64,000 bases of DNA, from assembly GCA_963822615.1 (NCBI GenBank), contig CAWGIM010000006.1, forward strand, positions 1 through 64,000. Direction: 5' to 3'. Origin of the DNA: Trebonia sp963822615. Its GTDB lineage: Bacteria > Actinomycetota > Actinomycetes > Streptosporangiales > Streptosporangiaceae. A program made the position numbers and the translations under genes. Below, piece after piece: positions 53,446-61,451 of the stretch. Under the pieces are notes generated by a model. It ran no database searches, was not told where the DNA came from, and saw nothing but the letters and a program-made list of their open reading frames with translations. Every line of letters begins with the position of its first letter. Positions within the stretch are counted from its first letter, which is position 1.

Positions 53446-55086
53446 ATGGCAGGTCAGTCCGACAGCGACGTCGACATCGAGGTGCTGGTGATCGGGGCCG
53501 GGGTGGTCGGCATCTACGCGCTCTACCGGGCGCTCGAGGCCGGGTTCTCCGCCCAGGCCCTGGAGGCCGGGCGGGGCATCGGCGGCGTCTGGTACTGGAA
53601 CCGCTACCCGGCCGCCCGCTTCGACTCCGAGAGCTACACCTACGGCTACCTCTTCTCCCGCGAGCTCTTCCGCGACTGGCGCTGGAAGGAGGAGTTCGCC
53701 ACCCAGCCCGAGGTGGAGAGCTACCTCAACTTCGTGGTCGACCGCTTCGGCCTGCGCCCGCACATCCGGACCGGGCAGCGGGTCGTCTCGGCCGTCTACG
53801 ACGAGGCGGCCAACCGGTGGACGGTGCGGACCGAGGCGGGCACCGTGCTGCGGGCCCGCTGGGTCATCGCCGCCAGCGGCGGGCTCTCGGTCCCGCACTA
53901 CCCGGAGATCGACGGGCTGGCCGACTTCCAGGGCATCGCCCACCACACCGGCGCCTGGCCGCACACCCCGGTCGACTTCGCGGGCAAGCGGGTCGCCATC
54001 ATCGGCAACGGCCCGAGCGGCGCCCAGCTCTTGCCGGCCATCGCCGGCACCGTGGCCGCGGTCGACGTCTACCAGCGCTCGCCGACCTGGCTGACCCCGC
54101 TCAACAACGCGCCGATCAGCGACGAGCGCCACGCCTGGCTGACCGCCAACTTCGACGACATCGCGGCGACCCTGAGCACCGCCGCCTCCGGCTTCCTGCA
54201 CCAGCCGGCGGGCAAGTTCTCCACCGACGACTCGTTCGAGGAACGGCAGGCGTTCTACGAGACGATCTGGCGCAGCCCCGGCTTCGCCAAGCTCTCCTCC
54301 AACTACTACGACATGACCACCAACCGCGAGGTCAACCTCGAGTTCTGCGAGTTCCTGGCGGGCAAGATCCGGTCGATCGTGGCCGACCCGGTCACCGCCG
54401 ACCGGCTCATCCCCAAAGACCAGCTATTCGGGGCCAAGCGGCCGCCGTTCGTCGAGGGCTACTACGAGTGCTACAACCAGCCGCAGGTGTCGCTGGTCTC
54501 CCTGCGGGAAACCCCGATCCTGCGGGTCGACGCCACCGGGATCCAGACCACCGCCGGGCACCGGGACTACGACATCATCGTCTACGCCACCGGGTTCGAC
54601 TTCGGCACCGGCGCGCTCACCCGGATGGGCGTGCGCGGCCGCGACGGGCTTGACCTGAGCACCGACTGGGCGGACGGCCCGTCCGACTTCGCCGGGCTGA
54701 GCGCGCACCGGCTGCCCAACTTCTTCTTCCCCGGCGGGCCGCACGGGGCCGGGGGCGGCAACTACCCCCGCTACGCCCAGGACCAGGTCGACTGGATCAC
54801 CCGCACCCTGGTCTACGCGCGCTCGCACGGCTTCGACGTCTTCGAGCCGACCGCGGCCCAGCAGGAGTCGTGGATGACGATGATCGAGACCCTGGCGCCA
54901 CGCTCGATCTTCTCGCCCCGGCACAGCCACTACTACGGGGCGAACGTGGCCGGCAAGGTCCGCAAGTTCCTGCTCAACCCGGGCGGCCGGGCCCGGTTCC
55001 ACGAGATCCTCAACCAGATGTCCTCGACCGAGGACTACAGCGGCGCGTTCTCCCGCGCGGCCGCCCCGGTGACCGGGGCCAGCTGA
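53446..55086 (+). CDS. Baeyer-Villiger-type flavin monooxygenase (second copy)
   Basis: A 546-residue class B monooxygenase. GAGVVG at 17-22, VWYWNRYPAARFDSES, the fingerprint F161-x-G-x3-HT-x2-WP172, and IIGNGPSG at 185-192. It is close to the enzyme at 29896 in length and motifs. The upstream AT-rich gap (53287-53445) has an imperfect inverted repeat, TACTGCAATGAATAT against ATATTTTGCAGCATA. Confidence 0.93.
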   Translation: MAGQSDSDVDIEVLVIGAGVVGIYALYRALEAGFSAQALEAGRGIGGVWYWNRYPAARFDSESYTYGYLFSRELFRDWRWKEEFATQPEVESYLNFVVDRFGLRPHIRTGQRVVSAVYDEAANRWTVRTEAGTVLRARWVIAASGGLSVPHYPEIDGLADFQGIAHHTGAWPHTPVDFAGKRVAIIGNGPSGAQLLPAIAGTVAAVDVYQRSPTWLTPLNNAPISDERHAWLTANFDDIAATLSTAASGFLHQPAGKFSTDDSFEERQAFYETIWRSPGFAKLSSNYYDMTTNREVNLEFCEFLAGKIRSIVADPVTADRLIPKDQLFGAKRPPFVEGYYECYNQPQVSLVSLRETPILRVDATGIQTTAGHRDYDIIVYATGFDFGTGALTRMGVRGRDGLDLSTDWADGPSDFAGLSAHRLPNFFFPGGPHGAGGGNYPRYAQDQVDWITRTLVYARSHGFDVFEPTAAQQESWMTMIETLAPRSIFSPRHSHYYGANVAGKVRKFLLNPGGRARFHEILNQMSSTEDYSGAFSRAAAPVTGAS

Positions 55087-55258
55087 GCGGTTAGGGCTTG
55101 GTTTTCCGGCCCGCGCCCGCGCCCGGCGCCTGTTGCTGTTATCAGCGGCTGGCCCCGCGGGCCCGGGCCTGCCGGCGGCTTGTTGCTGTTATCCGGGCGA
55201 GCGGCCGCGGAGCTTGCGGCCGCCGGCCGCCTGTTGCTGTTATCCCGGGCCGACCTCA

Positions 55259-55306
55259 CACGGTGGACGTTTGGGCGCGCCGGGACGCGCCCAAACGTCC
55301 ACCGTG
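55259..55306. repeat. Perfect 21-bp inverted repeat
   Basis: The arms 55259-55279 and 55286-55306 are exact complements around a 6-base loop (CCGGGA). The arm core is GGTGGACGTTTGGGCGCG. It is much longer than ordinary terminators here and contains an AT-richer middle. Confidence 0.75.
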
Positions 55307-55384
55307 ACGGCTCCGACGCCGGCGCGGCCTTGAACCCGGCCGAGCATCGCGACTCTTCTTGCTGTTATCCGTGTCGAGCCTTAA

Positions 55385-55426
55385 CGTGGATATTCCCGCA
55401 CAGCGGGAGGTGCAGGAATATCCACG
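55385..55426. repeat. Second hairpin with 12-bp perfect arms
   Basis: CGTGGATATTCC pairs with GGAATATCCACG across 18 bases, which include a smaller CCCGC/GCGGG stem. It lies between motif copies 4 and 5. Confidence 0.7.
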
Positions 55427-55514
55427 CTCACCGTTCGGACCTAGGCGCGGCGCCTGAACCGGCGGGCATGGCAGCACTTGTTGCTGTTATCCGGACGAGA
55501 GGCGGAGCGCGGGG

Positions 55515-55620
55515 CGTGGGGCGCGGGAGACGGGGCGCGGGAGACGGGGGCGCGGGAGACGGGGGCGCGGGAGACGGGGCGCGGGAGACGGGGGCGCGGG
55601 AGACGGGGGCGCGGGAGTCC
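55515..55620. repeat. GC-rich minisatellite
   Basis: About seven tandem units of 15-16 bases with consensus GGGCGCGGGAGACGG. Unit length alternates by one G. It sits just downstream of the IclR gene stop (55678, minus strand). Confidence 0.8.
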
Positions 55621-55677
55621 GGTGGCCCGGGGAGGGCAATGGCCTGCGGGGGGCTGGGAGTCAGCCGCACCCGTTCG

Positions 55678-56532
55678 TTATGAACTGGCGAGGTGCGGGG
55701 CGGGGGCCTCGGCCGCGGCATCCCCCATGGCCGGCCGCTGGCCGGCGAAGCGGCGGGTCAGCGCCTCGGCTGAGCTCCGCACCAGGCCGGCCAGCTCCGA
55801 GGTGGCGGCGGCGTTGAAGCGGCTCTCCGGTACGGTGATGCCGACGTCGCCGATCACCGCGCCGGCCGGGCCGACCACCGGGGCGGCGATCGCGATCGCC
55901 CCGTTGATCCGCTCGCCGTGGGAGATGGCGTACCCGTCGCGGCGGATGCGGTCCAGCCGCTCGGCCAGCTGGCCCGGGTCGACCAGGGTCCGCTCGGTCA
56001 GCGGGTCGAGGCCGCCGCGGGCGACCGCTGCCTGCACCTCGTCCGGCAGGAAGGCGAGGATGGCGAGCCCGCTCGCGCCGGCGTGCAGCGGCAGCCAGAC
56101 CCCCTGCGGCACCGTGTAGCGCAGCGGGTGCGGCGACTCGACCGAGACCGCGAACATCATCTGGTGGCGCTGCTCGTTGTACAGGCCGAAGAACGACGAC
56201 TCACCGCTGCGGGCGGCCAGCTCAGCCAGCACGTCGCTGGCGGCGTCGCGCAGCGGGAAGCGGGAGCTGGCGGTCCAGGCCAGCCGGAGGAACTCCATGC
56301 CGAGCCGGTAGCTGCCCGCCGGGGCGCGGGTCACCATGCCCAGCCCCTCCAGGTCGGTCAGCAGCCGGTGGGCGGTGCTGGCGCTCACGCCAAGCAGGCC
56401 GGCCAGCTCCCGCACGCCGTAGGACGGCTGGCCGCTGTCGGTCATCAGCGTCAGGATCTCGATCCCGCGGGCGAGCGGGTGGCGCTGCCGGTCGGGGGCG
56501 ATCGCGGTGGCCTGGCCTGCCTGGGTTACCAC
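55678..56532 (-). CDS. IclR family transcriptional regulator
   Basis: A 284-residue regulator: winged helix GVRELAGLLGVSASTAHRLLTDLEGLGMV, then the IclR effector domain (HAGASGLAILAFLP, GYAISHGERINGAIAIAAPV). GTG 56532 is preceded by AAGGAGGGG. It probably controls the neighbouring catabolic genes in response to an acid intermediate. Confidence 0.93.
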   Translation of the reverse strand: MVTQAGQATAIAPDRQRHPLARGIEILTLMTDSGQPSYGVRELAGLLGVSASTAHRLLTDLEGLGMVTRAPAGSYRLGMEFLRLAWTASSRFPLRDAASDVLAELAARSGESSFFGLYNEQRHQMMFAVSVESPHPLRYTVPQGVWLPLHAGASGLAILAFLPDEVQAAVARGGLDPLTERTLVDPGQLAERLDRIRRDGYAISHGERINGAIAIAAPVVGPAGAVIGDVGITVPESRFNAAATSELAGLVRSSAEALTRRFAGQRPAMGDAAAEAPAPHLASS

Positions 56533-56668
56533 GCGGTGCCCCTCCTTCACTGCCGGCTGATCCCGCATAGCCGAATGGTGGTTCTGTTGAAAGAAACACT
56601 ATCAGAGCCGACTCTCAACTTTCCGTACCGGGCTCACGCGCAGCTACTACTCAGTGCCGCCCGCCACG

Positions 56669-56706
56669 GCTTTCGCTACCCTGCTTTCGCTACCCTGATA
56701 GGGAGC
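56669..56706. promoter_or_regulatory. Tandem 14-bp repeats in the IclR/nitrilase-like intergenic region
   Basis: GCTTTCGCTACCCT occurs twice head to tail (56669-56682, 56683-56696) and is followed by GATAGGGAG, giving a CCCT/AGGG stem. It lies in the 323-base gap 56533-56855. It may be a binding site or promoter element. Confidence 0.4.
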
Positions 56707-56855
56707 GTGACTCACGCCGAACCCCCATGGCCGGCTCCCAGCGCCGGCCGCCGACCGGGGGCAAAGGGTCTGCTGACTCGGGTCGCCTTGCCAACCGCCT
56801 GCTCGTCGCGGGCGCGCCGCTGGGAGGTGCCCGCTCGCGACGTGGAGGCCCCGCG

Positions 56856-57767
56856 ATGACCGCGAACCGGAACCTGAAGCAACGCGTCCGTGACCGCGCC
56901 CGGAAAACCGGCGAGTCCTACGCCGCCGCCCGGCACCAGCTAACCGACGGCCCCAGGTCGATGACGGTGGCGGCGGCGCAGCTACCGTTGTTCCCCGACC
57001 CCGGCCAGGCCGGCCAGGTCAGGGCGGCGGGCGCCGCCGTACGGGCGCTGATGCGGCAGGCGAGCGCCGGCGGGGCCGGCCTGGTGCACTTCCCCGAGGG
57101 CGCGCTGACCGCGCCGGGTAAGCGCGTCATGTCCAGCACCGGCCCGGACGACATCGGCCCGGCCGACTGGGACCGCGCCGACTGGCCCGGCCTCGCGCGG
57201 GAACTGGACGAGGTCACCCGGCTGGCGGGCCAGCTCCGGCTGTGGACCGTGGTCGGCGGCATCCACCGCCTCGCGGCCGGCGCCCGCCCGGGCAACTGCC
57301 TGTTCGTCATCTCCAGCCGGGGCCGGCTGGTCGGCCGGTACGACGAGCGCATGCTGTCGAAGACCAAGTCCGCGCTCATGTACACGGCCGGGCGGGAGCC
57401 GCTGGCGTTCAGCGCGGCCGGCGTCCGCTTCGGCTGTGCCCTCGGCATGGAAACCCACTACCCGGAACTGTTCTCCGCATATGAGGAACAGGACGTCGAC
57501 TGCGTGCTCTTCTCCACCCACGGCAACACGGAGTCGCCCGGCATCTTCGCGGTCGAGGCGGCCGGGCACGCGGCCGCCAACTCGCTGTGGGTCAGCTACG
57601 CCGGCCCGGCCGGCGGGCCGCCGGCCGGGCTGGTGGACCCCGACGGGACCTGGGCCGCGCGGTGCACGGCGGACGAGGCCGGGCTGGCCGTGGCCGAGGT
57701 GAGGACCAGCACCGGCTCGCCCGCCCGGGTGTGGCGGCGGACCGCCCGCTCCAGCCTTCGCGACTAG
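56856..57767 (+). CDS. Nitrilase/carbon-nitrogen hydrolase-fold protein lacking the usual cysteine
   Basis: A 303-residue protein. A short basic N-terminal part (NLKQRVRDRARKTGESYAAARHQL) precedes the nitrilase fold: AAAQLPLFPDP, glutamate in HFPEGAL, lysine region DERMLSKTK, and the segment VRFGCALGMETHYPELF. Where active enzymes have I-C-x-D/E before FPE, this protein has L-G-M-E, so the nucleophilic cysteine is missing, although a cysteine lies three residues earlier. It may be a divergent amidase or a non-catalytic member. ATG 56856 is supported by GGAGG 7 bases upstream. Confidence 0.75.
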   Translation: MTANRNLKQRVRDRARKTGESYAAARHQLTDGPRSMTVAAAQLPLFPDPGQAGQVRAAGAAVRALMRQASAGGAGLVHFPEGALTAPGKRVMSSTGPDDIGPADWDRADWPGLARELDEVTRLAGQLRLWTVVGGIHRLAAGARPGNCLFVISSRGRLVGRYDERMLSKTKSALMYTAGREPLAFSAAGVRFGCALGMETHYPELFSAYEEQDVDCVLFSTHGNTESPGIFAVEAAGHAAANSLWVSYAGPAGGPPAGLVDPDGTWAARCTADEAGLAVAEVRTSTGSPARVWRRTARSSLRD

Positions 57768-60262
57768 CGGCCGCCGGCGGTGCCCGCCTGCCTCTTCCCG
57801 CGCCACCGGGCGACCGCCCGGTGGCGCGGGTAAAGTGGACCTGCCAGTCCAGAACGGGAGGCGGGATGCCGATCGCGACCATGGCGGGCCCCCGGCTGAC
57901 GGCTAAGGGGGCGGCCACCCGGCAGCGCATCATCGAGGGCGCGGCGGCCGAGATCCGGGAGCACGGGGCCGCGGCGACCAAGCTGGAAGACGTCTGCGCG
58001 CGGACCCGGGTCAGCAAGGGCCAGATCTTCCACTACTTCCCGGGCGGGAAGGAGGATCTGCTGCTGGCGGTCGCCGCCCGCGAGGCCGACCGGGTGCTGG
58101 AAGACCAGCAGCCCTACCTCGACCACCTGACCAGCTGGCAGGCGTGGCGGGACTGGCGGGACGCGGTCATCAGCCGTTACCAGCGCCAGGGCGTCCACTG
58201 CCCGCTCGGCGTGCTGATCACCGAGCTGGGCCGGGCCACCCCGGCCGCGCAGGCGCTCACCGCCCAGCTCATCGGGCAATGGCAGGCCGCCCTGCGCGCG
58301 GGCATCGAGCACATGCAGCGAGCAGGCGAGATCAGCCCCCGCCTTGACCCCGACCGCACCGCGGCCGCGCTGCTGGCGGCCGTCCAGGGCGGGGTGACCA
58401 TCTTGATGTCCACCGGCCGGATCACGCATCTCGAGGCCGCCCTGGACACCGCGCTCGACCTGCTGCGGGCCAGCGCGTAAGCGGGCCGGCGCGGGGGTCA
58501 GCCGCAGCCCGCTGAGCTCGCCGCCCTCGCGCCAGTGCCGCAGCATCCGGAAGAACGACATGGCAGTGCCCGGGTAGTTGGCGTACAACTCGCTCTTTTC
58601 CTGTGTCCGGCCCTCGTAGTTGTAGTAACCAGGGGTGCAGTTCTGCAGGAAGTCGCCGCTGCCGACGAGGACGTGACGGCCGCCCATGATTGACCGCACG
58701 TACTCGAGCTCTGCTTCCGGCGCCGGGTCGCCGATCACACCGCGCTGCTCGAGCTGCGCGATCACGGTGGCGAAATGGATGTTCGCCTCTTCCAGGGTGT
58801 GCACCAGGTTCACCCCGGACGTGCCGTGGTAGTCGCGGGTCACCCGCATGAAGAAGTTCGGAAAGCCGCTCGTCATCACGGCGTGCAGGGTGAGCGGGCC
58901 GTCCTTCCACTTCTCAGAGAGCCGCTGGCCGCCGACCCCGGCGATGTCGAAGCCGATCCGGTCGGTGAACTCGGCGTCCTGGTCGAACCCGGTCGCGACG
59001 ACGAGGCAGTCGAGCTCGTACTCCGCGCCGTCCACCACCACCCCCCGCTCGGTGATGCGGTCGACGCCCCGCCCGTTGGTATCGACCAGCCTGACGTTGG
59101 GGCGGTTGAAGGCGGGCAGGAACTGATCGTGGAACGCGGGCCGCTTGCACTGGTAGCGGTAATAGGGCTTCAGCGCGGCGGCGGTCTCCGGGTCGGTGAC
59201 GATCGAGTCGACCCGCGCGCGGATGTGCTCCATGTGCGCGAGGTCGAACTCCTCCCGCTTCAGCGCCTGCTCAGCCGGGCCGAGGTCGGCGAAGTCCGAA
59301 CCGAGGATGGCTTTGTAGAAGACGGTCCAGCCGTCATGCACGAGGTCTTCCTCGACGCTCTCGCCGTTGGTGATCATGGTGAAGTTCTCGGCCCGCTGCC
59401 GCAGCCAGCCGGGCGGCTGCGACCGGAACCACCCGACGTCGGTCTCGCTGTTGTTCCGCTCGGCGACGGTCGACGGCGTGCGCTGGAACACGTAGAGCTG
59501 CCTGGCGGCCTCGCTGACGGGCGCGACGATCTGGACGCCAGTCGCCCCGGTCCCGATCAGGCCGACGGCCTTGTCGGCCAGGCCGGAAAGGTCATCGCCG
59601 GTGTAGCCGTAGTCCCACCGGGCGGAGTGGAACAGCTTGCCCTTGAACGTCTCGATCCCCGGGATCGCGGCCAGCTTGGGGATCGAGAAGGCCCCTTGCA
59701 TCAGCACGACATAGCGCGTGGTGAAGGCATCGCCCCGGTCGGTGGTGACCTCCCACCGGCCCGCGTCCTCATCCCAGGTGAGCCCGGTGACCGCGGTCTG
59801 GAAGAGGGCGAGCTGGTACAGGTCGAAGTGCTCCGCCAGCAGCTGGGTGTACGACCTGATCTCGGGGCCGTAGGAGTACTTGAGCTTCGGCACGTAGCCG
59901 GTCTCTTCGAGGAACGGCAGGTAGATGTACGACTCGACATCGCACTGGGCCCCGGGATAGCGGTTCCAGTACCAGACGCCGCCAACGTCGCCCGCCGTGT
60001 CCACGATGCGGATGTGCTCAAGCCCGATCTCCCGCAGCCGGGCGCCGGCGATGAGCCCGCCCAGCCCGGCGCCGATCACCAGCGCGTCGACCTGGTCGCG
60101 GACCGGATCCCGGTCCTGGAACCGCGTGAACGGGTCGTCGAAGTAGGCCTGGAACTGGTGGCGGTCGAGGATCGCCCCCCGGTTGGCGTCGAGCCGCTTC
60201 CGGCGCTCCTCGGCGTACTTCGCCCTGGCTCGCTTTAGTTCGGGCGGCTCCGGAGCGGTCAT
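57764..60262 (-). CDS. Flavin-containing (Baeyer-Villiger-like) monooxygenase with run-on reading frame
   Basis: The recognisable enzyme spans 60262 to about 58500: GAGLGG at 64-69, VWYWNRYPGAQCDVESY, IGTGATG near 236-242 and a degenerate fingerprint F206-KGKLFHSARWD where T and P are replaced. It normally ends near WREGGELSGLRL. Here no stop follows and the frame continues about 230 codons, antisense to the TetR gene, to 57764; that tail is alanine/arginine/proline-rich without domain. A TGA lies in the +1 frame at about 58501, so a single indel could restore a normal end. ATG 60262 is supported by GGAG 6 bases upstream. Confidence 0.75.
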   Translation of the reverse strand: MTAPEPPELKRARAKYAEERRKRLDANRGAILDRHQFQAYFDDPFTRFQDRDPVRDQVDALVIGAGLGGLIAGARLREIGLEHIRIVDTAGDVGGVWYWNRYPGAQCDVESYIYLPFLEETGYVPKLKYSYGPEIRSYTQLLAEHFDLYQLALFQTAVTGLTWDEDAGRWEVTTDRGDAFTTRYVVLMQGAFSIPKLAAIPGIETFKGKLFHSARWDYGYTGDDLSGLADKAVGLIGTGATGVQIVAPVSEAARQLYVFQRTPSTVAERNNSETDVGWFRSQPPGWLRQRAENFTMITNGESVEEDLVHDGWTVFYKAILGSDFADLGPAEQALKREEFDLAHMEHIRARVDSIVTDPETAAALKPYYRYQCKRPAFHDQFLPAFNRPNVRLVDTNGRGVDRITERGVVVDGAEYELDCLVVATGFDQDAEFTDRIGFDIAGVGGQRLSEKWKDGPLTLHAVMTSGFPNFFMRVTRDYHGTSGVNLVHTLEEANIHFATVIAQLEQRGVIGDPAPEAELEYVRSIMGGRHVLVGSGDFLQNCTPGYYNYEGRTQEKSELYANYPGTAMSFFRMLRHWREGGELSGLRLTPAPARLRAGPQQVERGVQGGLEMRDPAGGHQDGHPALDGRQQRGRGAVGVKAGADLACSLHVLDARAQGGLPLPDELGGERLRGRGGPAQLGDQHAERAVDALALVTADDRVPPVPPRLPAGQVVEVGLLVFQHPVGLAGGDRQQQILLPAREVVEDLALADPGPRADVFQLGRRGPVLPDLGRRALDDALPGGRPLSRQPGARHGRDRHPASRSGLAGPLYPRHRAVARWRGKRQAGTAGGR
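57836..57851. promoter_or_regulatory. TetR-type operator
   Basis: TGGAC-CTGCCA-GTCCA, a perfect inverted repeat 14 bases before the TetR gene ATG; likely autoregulatory. Confidence 0.6.
57866..58480 (+). CDS. TetR family transcriptional regulator
   Basis: A 204-residue regulator. The HTH is IIEGAAAEIREHGAAATKLEDVCARTRVSKGQIFHYFPGGKEDLL, and the C-terminal domain matches the TetR_C_6-like group (QGVHCPLGVLITELGRATPAAQALTAQLIGQWQAAL). ATG 57866 has GGAGG upstream and a TGGAC/GTCCA palindrome before it. The whole gene is covered on the opposite strand by the open frame of the flavin monooxygenase, which is probably an artefact of a lost stop there. Confidence 0.9.
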   Translation: MPIATMAGPRLTAKGAATRQRIIEGAAAEIREHGAAATKLEDVCARTRVSKGQIFHYFPGGKEDLLLAVAAREADRVLEDQQPYLDHLTSWQAWRDWRDAVISRYQRQGVHCPLGVLITELGRATPAAQALTAQLIGQWQAALRAGIEHMQRAGEISPRLDPDRTAAALLAAVQGGVTILMSTGRITHLEAALDTALDLLRASA

Positions 60263-60374
60263 CTGGTTCTCCATCGAACAGATAGGTAATTTCAGTCAAC
60301 TATATGAGGTGCGCTGCTGACGGTAAAGGGCATGGCTGACGGGCAGCGCGGCACCAGCGGCAAGCGCTTGCCCC

Positions 60375-60957
60375 TCAGCCCTCGGGAGGGCCGAGCCGGC
60401 TGGGCAGTGTCCCGAACTGACGCTGGTAGGGCGCGATGAACCGGATCACGCTGAGGCAGCCCCACCGGCGGGCCAGGCTGACTACCGTGACGGCGCTAGC
60501 CGGGTCGGCGTCTTCCAGCTCCCGGTGGGCTCGTTCCAGCCGCGCGTGGCCCAGGTAACCGACCGGGCTGGTACCGAAACGACGGCGGAACGCGTCACGC
60601 AGGGGAAGGTGTCAAGGAACGCGGCCGCGGCGTGCTGTCTCAGCGCCGACACCTGCAGCGTGTACAGCTCGGTTACTTCCGAGGTGACCAACTCGGCGCA
60701 GATGAACTCGGCCGTCTGGGTGAACTTGTCCTGCACGGCGGCTGAGATCGGGGCAGCCATCGGCTCAAATCGCAGGTCGGCCGCTGGTGGATCCGGCCCT
60801 CCGCCCGGGCCGGATCGGGGCAGCTGAAGCGACTTCGCTGGTTGGCGTACAGGTACCTGACGGTGTCGGCCAGCAGCAGCGGCGGCCGGACGTGCTTGCC
60901 GTCGTGCCGGGAGACGAAGGGCAGGATGATGCCCCGTTGACAAGATGGGCCGTCCAC
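60375..60957 (-). pseudogene. AraC family regulator pseudogene
   Basis: Three frames hold successive parts of one AraC-type protein. They are an N-terminal piece (ILPFVSRHDGKHVRPPLLLADTVRYLYAN), a central linker (TLQVSALRQHAAAAFLDTFP) and the C-terminal HTH domain (LRDAFRRRFGTSPVGYLGHARLERAHREL ... QRQFGTLPSRLG, stop at 60375). At least two indels break it, at about 60770 and 60605. It lies between the flavin monooxygenase and the PPOX gene and was probably a local regulator. Confidence 0.65.
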
Positions 60958-61007
60958 TCTCGCGGCAGACTGGACTTCAACTAAGGTTGAGGTTGCATGC
61001 TTGCGGC

Positions 61008-61448
61008 ATGGTCTTCACTGAAGCGGAGTACACGTACCTTGCCGGGCACCCACTGGGGCGCCTGGCGACCATCGGGCCGGAGGGGGCGCCGCAGGTCCAC
61101 CCGGTGGCCCTCTGGCTGAACCAGGCAGCCGGCACCATCGACATCGGCGGCCCGGAACTGCCCAGGAGCCAGAAGTTCCGCAACGTCCAGGCCGACCCGC
61201 GAGTCTCCCTGGTCGTGGACGACCAGGCCGAAACCCCCAATCCCATCGGCCAGACCGGGCGGGGCATCGAGGTTCGCGGGCAGGCCGAGATCGTGACGCT
61301 TGACCCGCCGCTGATCCCGGGGTTCAGCCGCGAGACCCTCCGCCTCCACCCGCACCGCATCATCGCGTGGAACCTCGGCGAGTTCACCCCGTCACCCGGA
61401 CAGCCACCGCACCTGCAGGGTTACCGCTCCCGCAACCTATCCGGGTAA
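61008..61448 (+). CDS. PPOX-class F420-dependent oxidoreductase family protein
   Basis: A 146-residue split-barrel protein: EAEYTYLAGHPLGRLATIGPEGAPQVHPVALWL, RNVQADPRVSLVVDD and RGIEVRGQAEIV. The pattern fits the pyridoxamine-phosphate-oxidase-like, F420-binding family (Rv1155-like). The substrate is unknown. No strong ribosome site is present at ATG 61008. Confidence 0.85.
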   Translation: MVFTEAEYTYLAGHPLGRLATIGPEGAPQVHPVALWLNQAAGTIDIGGPELPRSQKFRNVQADPRVSLVVDDQAETPNPIGQTGRGIEVRGQAEIVTLDPPLIPGFSRETLRLHPHRIIAWNLGEFTPSPGQPPHLQGYRSRNLSG

Positions 61449-61451
61449 GGA

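Larger units (their letters stand above)
55129..55492. repeat. Five dispersed copies of a TTGCTGTTATC motif
   Basis: (C/T)TTGCTGTTATC, usually TGTTGCTGTTATCC, occurs at about 55132, 55181, 55232, 55358 and 55479, all on the plus strand. Two long hairpins sit between copies 3 and 5. The motif is far poorer in GC than its surroundings. No protein-coding explanation is apparent. Confidence 0.65.

Noticed and set aside
55129..55492. CRISPR-like reading of the five TTGCTGTTATC copies
   Set aside because: The motif is too short, spacing is irregular (about 50, 50, 125 and 120 bases), and hairpins occupy the gaps.
55515..55620. CRISPR array
   Set aside because: Units are contiguous 15-16 base tandem repeats without spacers, and no cas genes are nearby.
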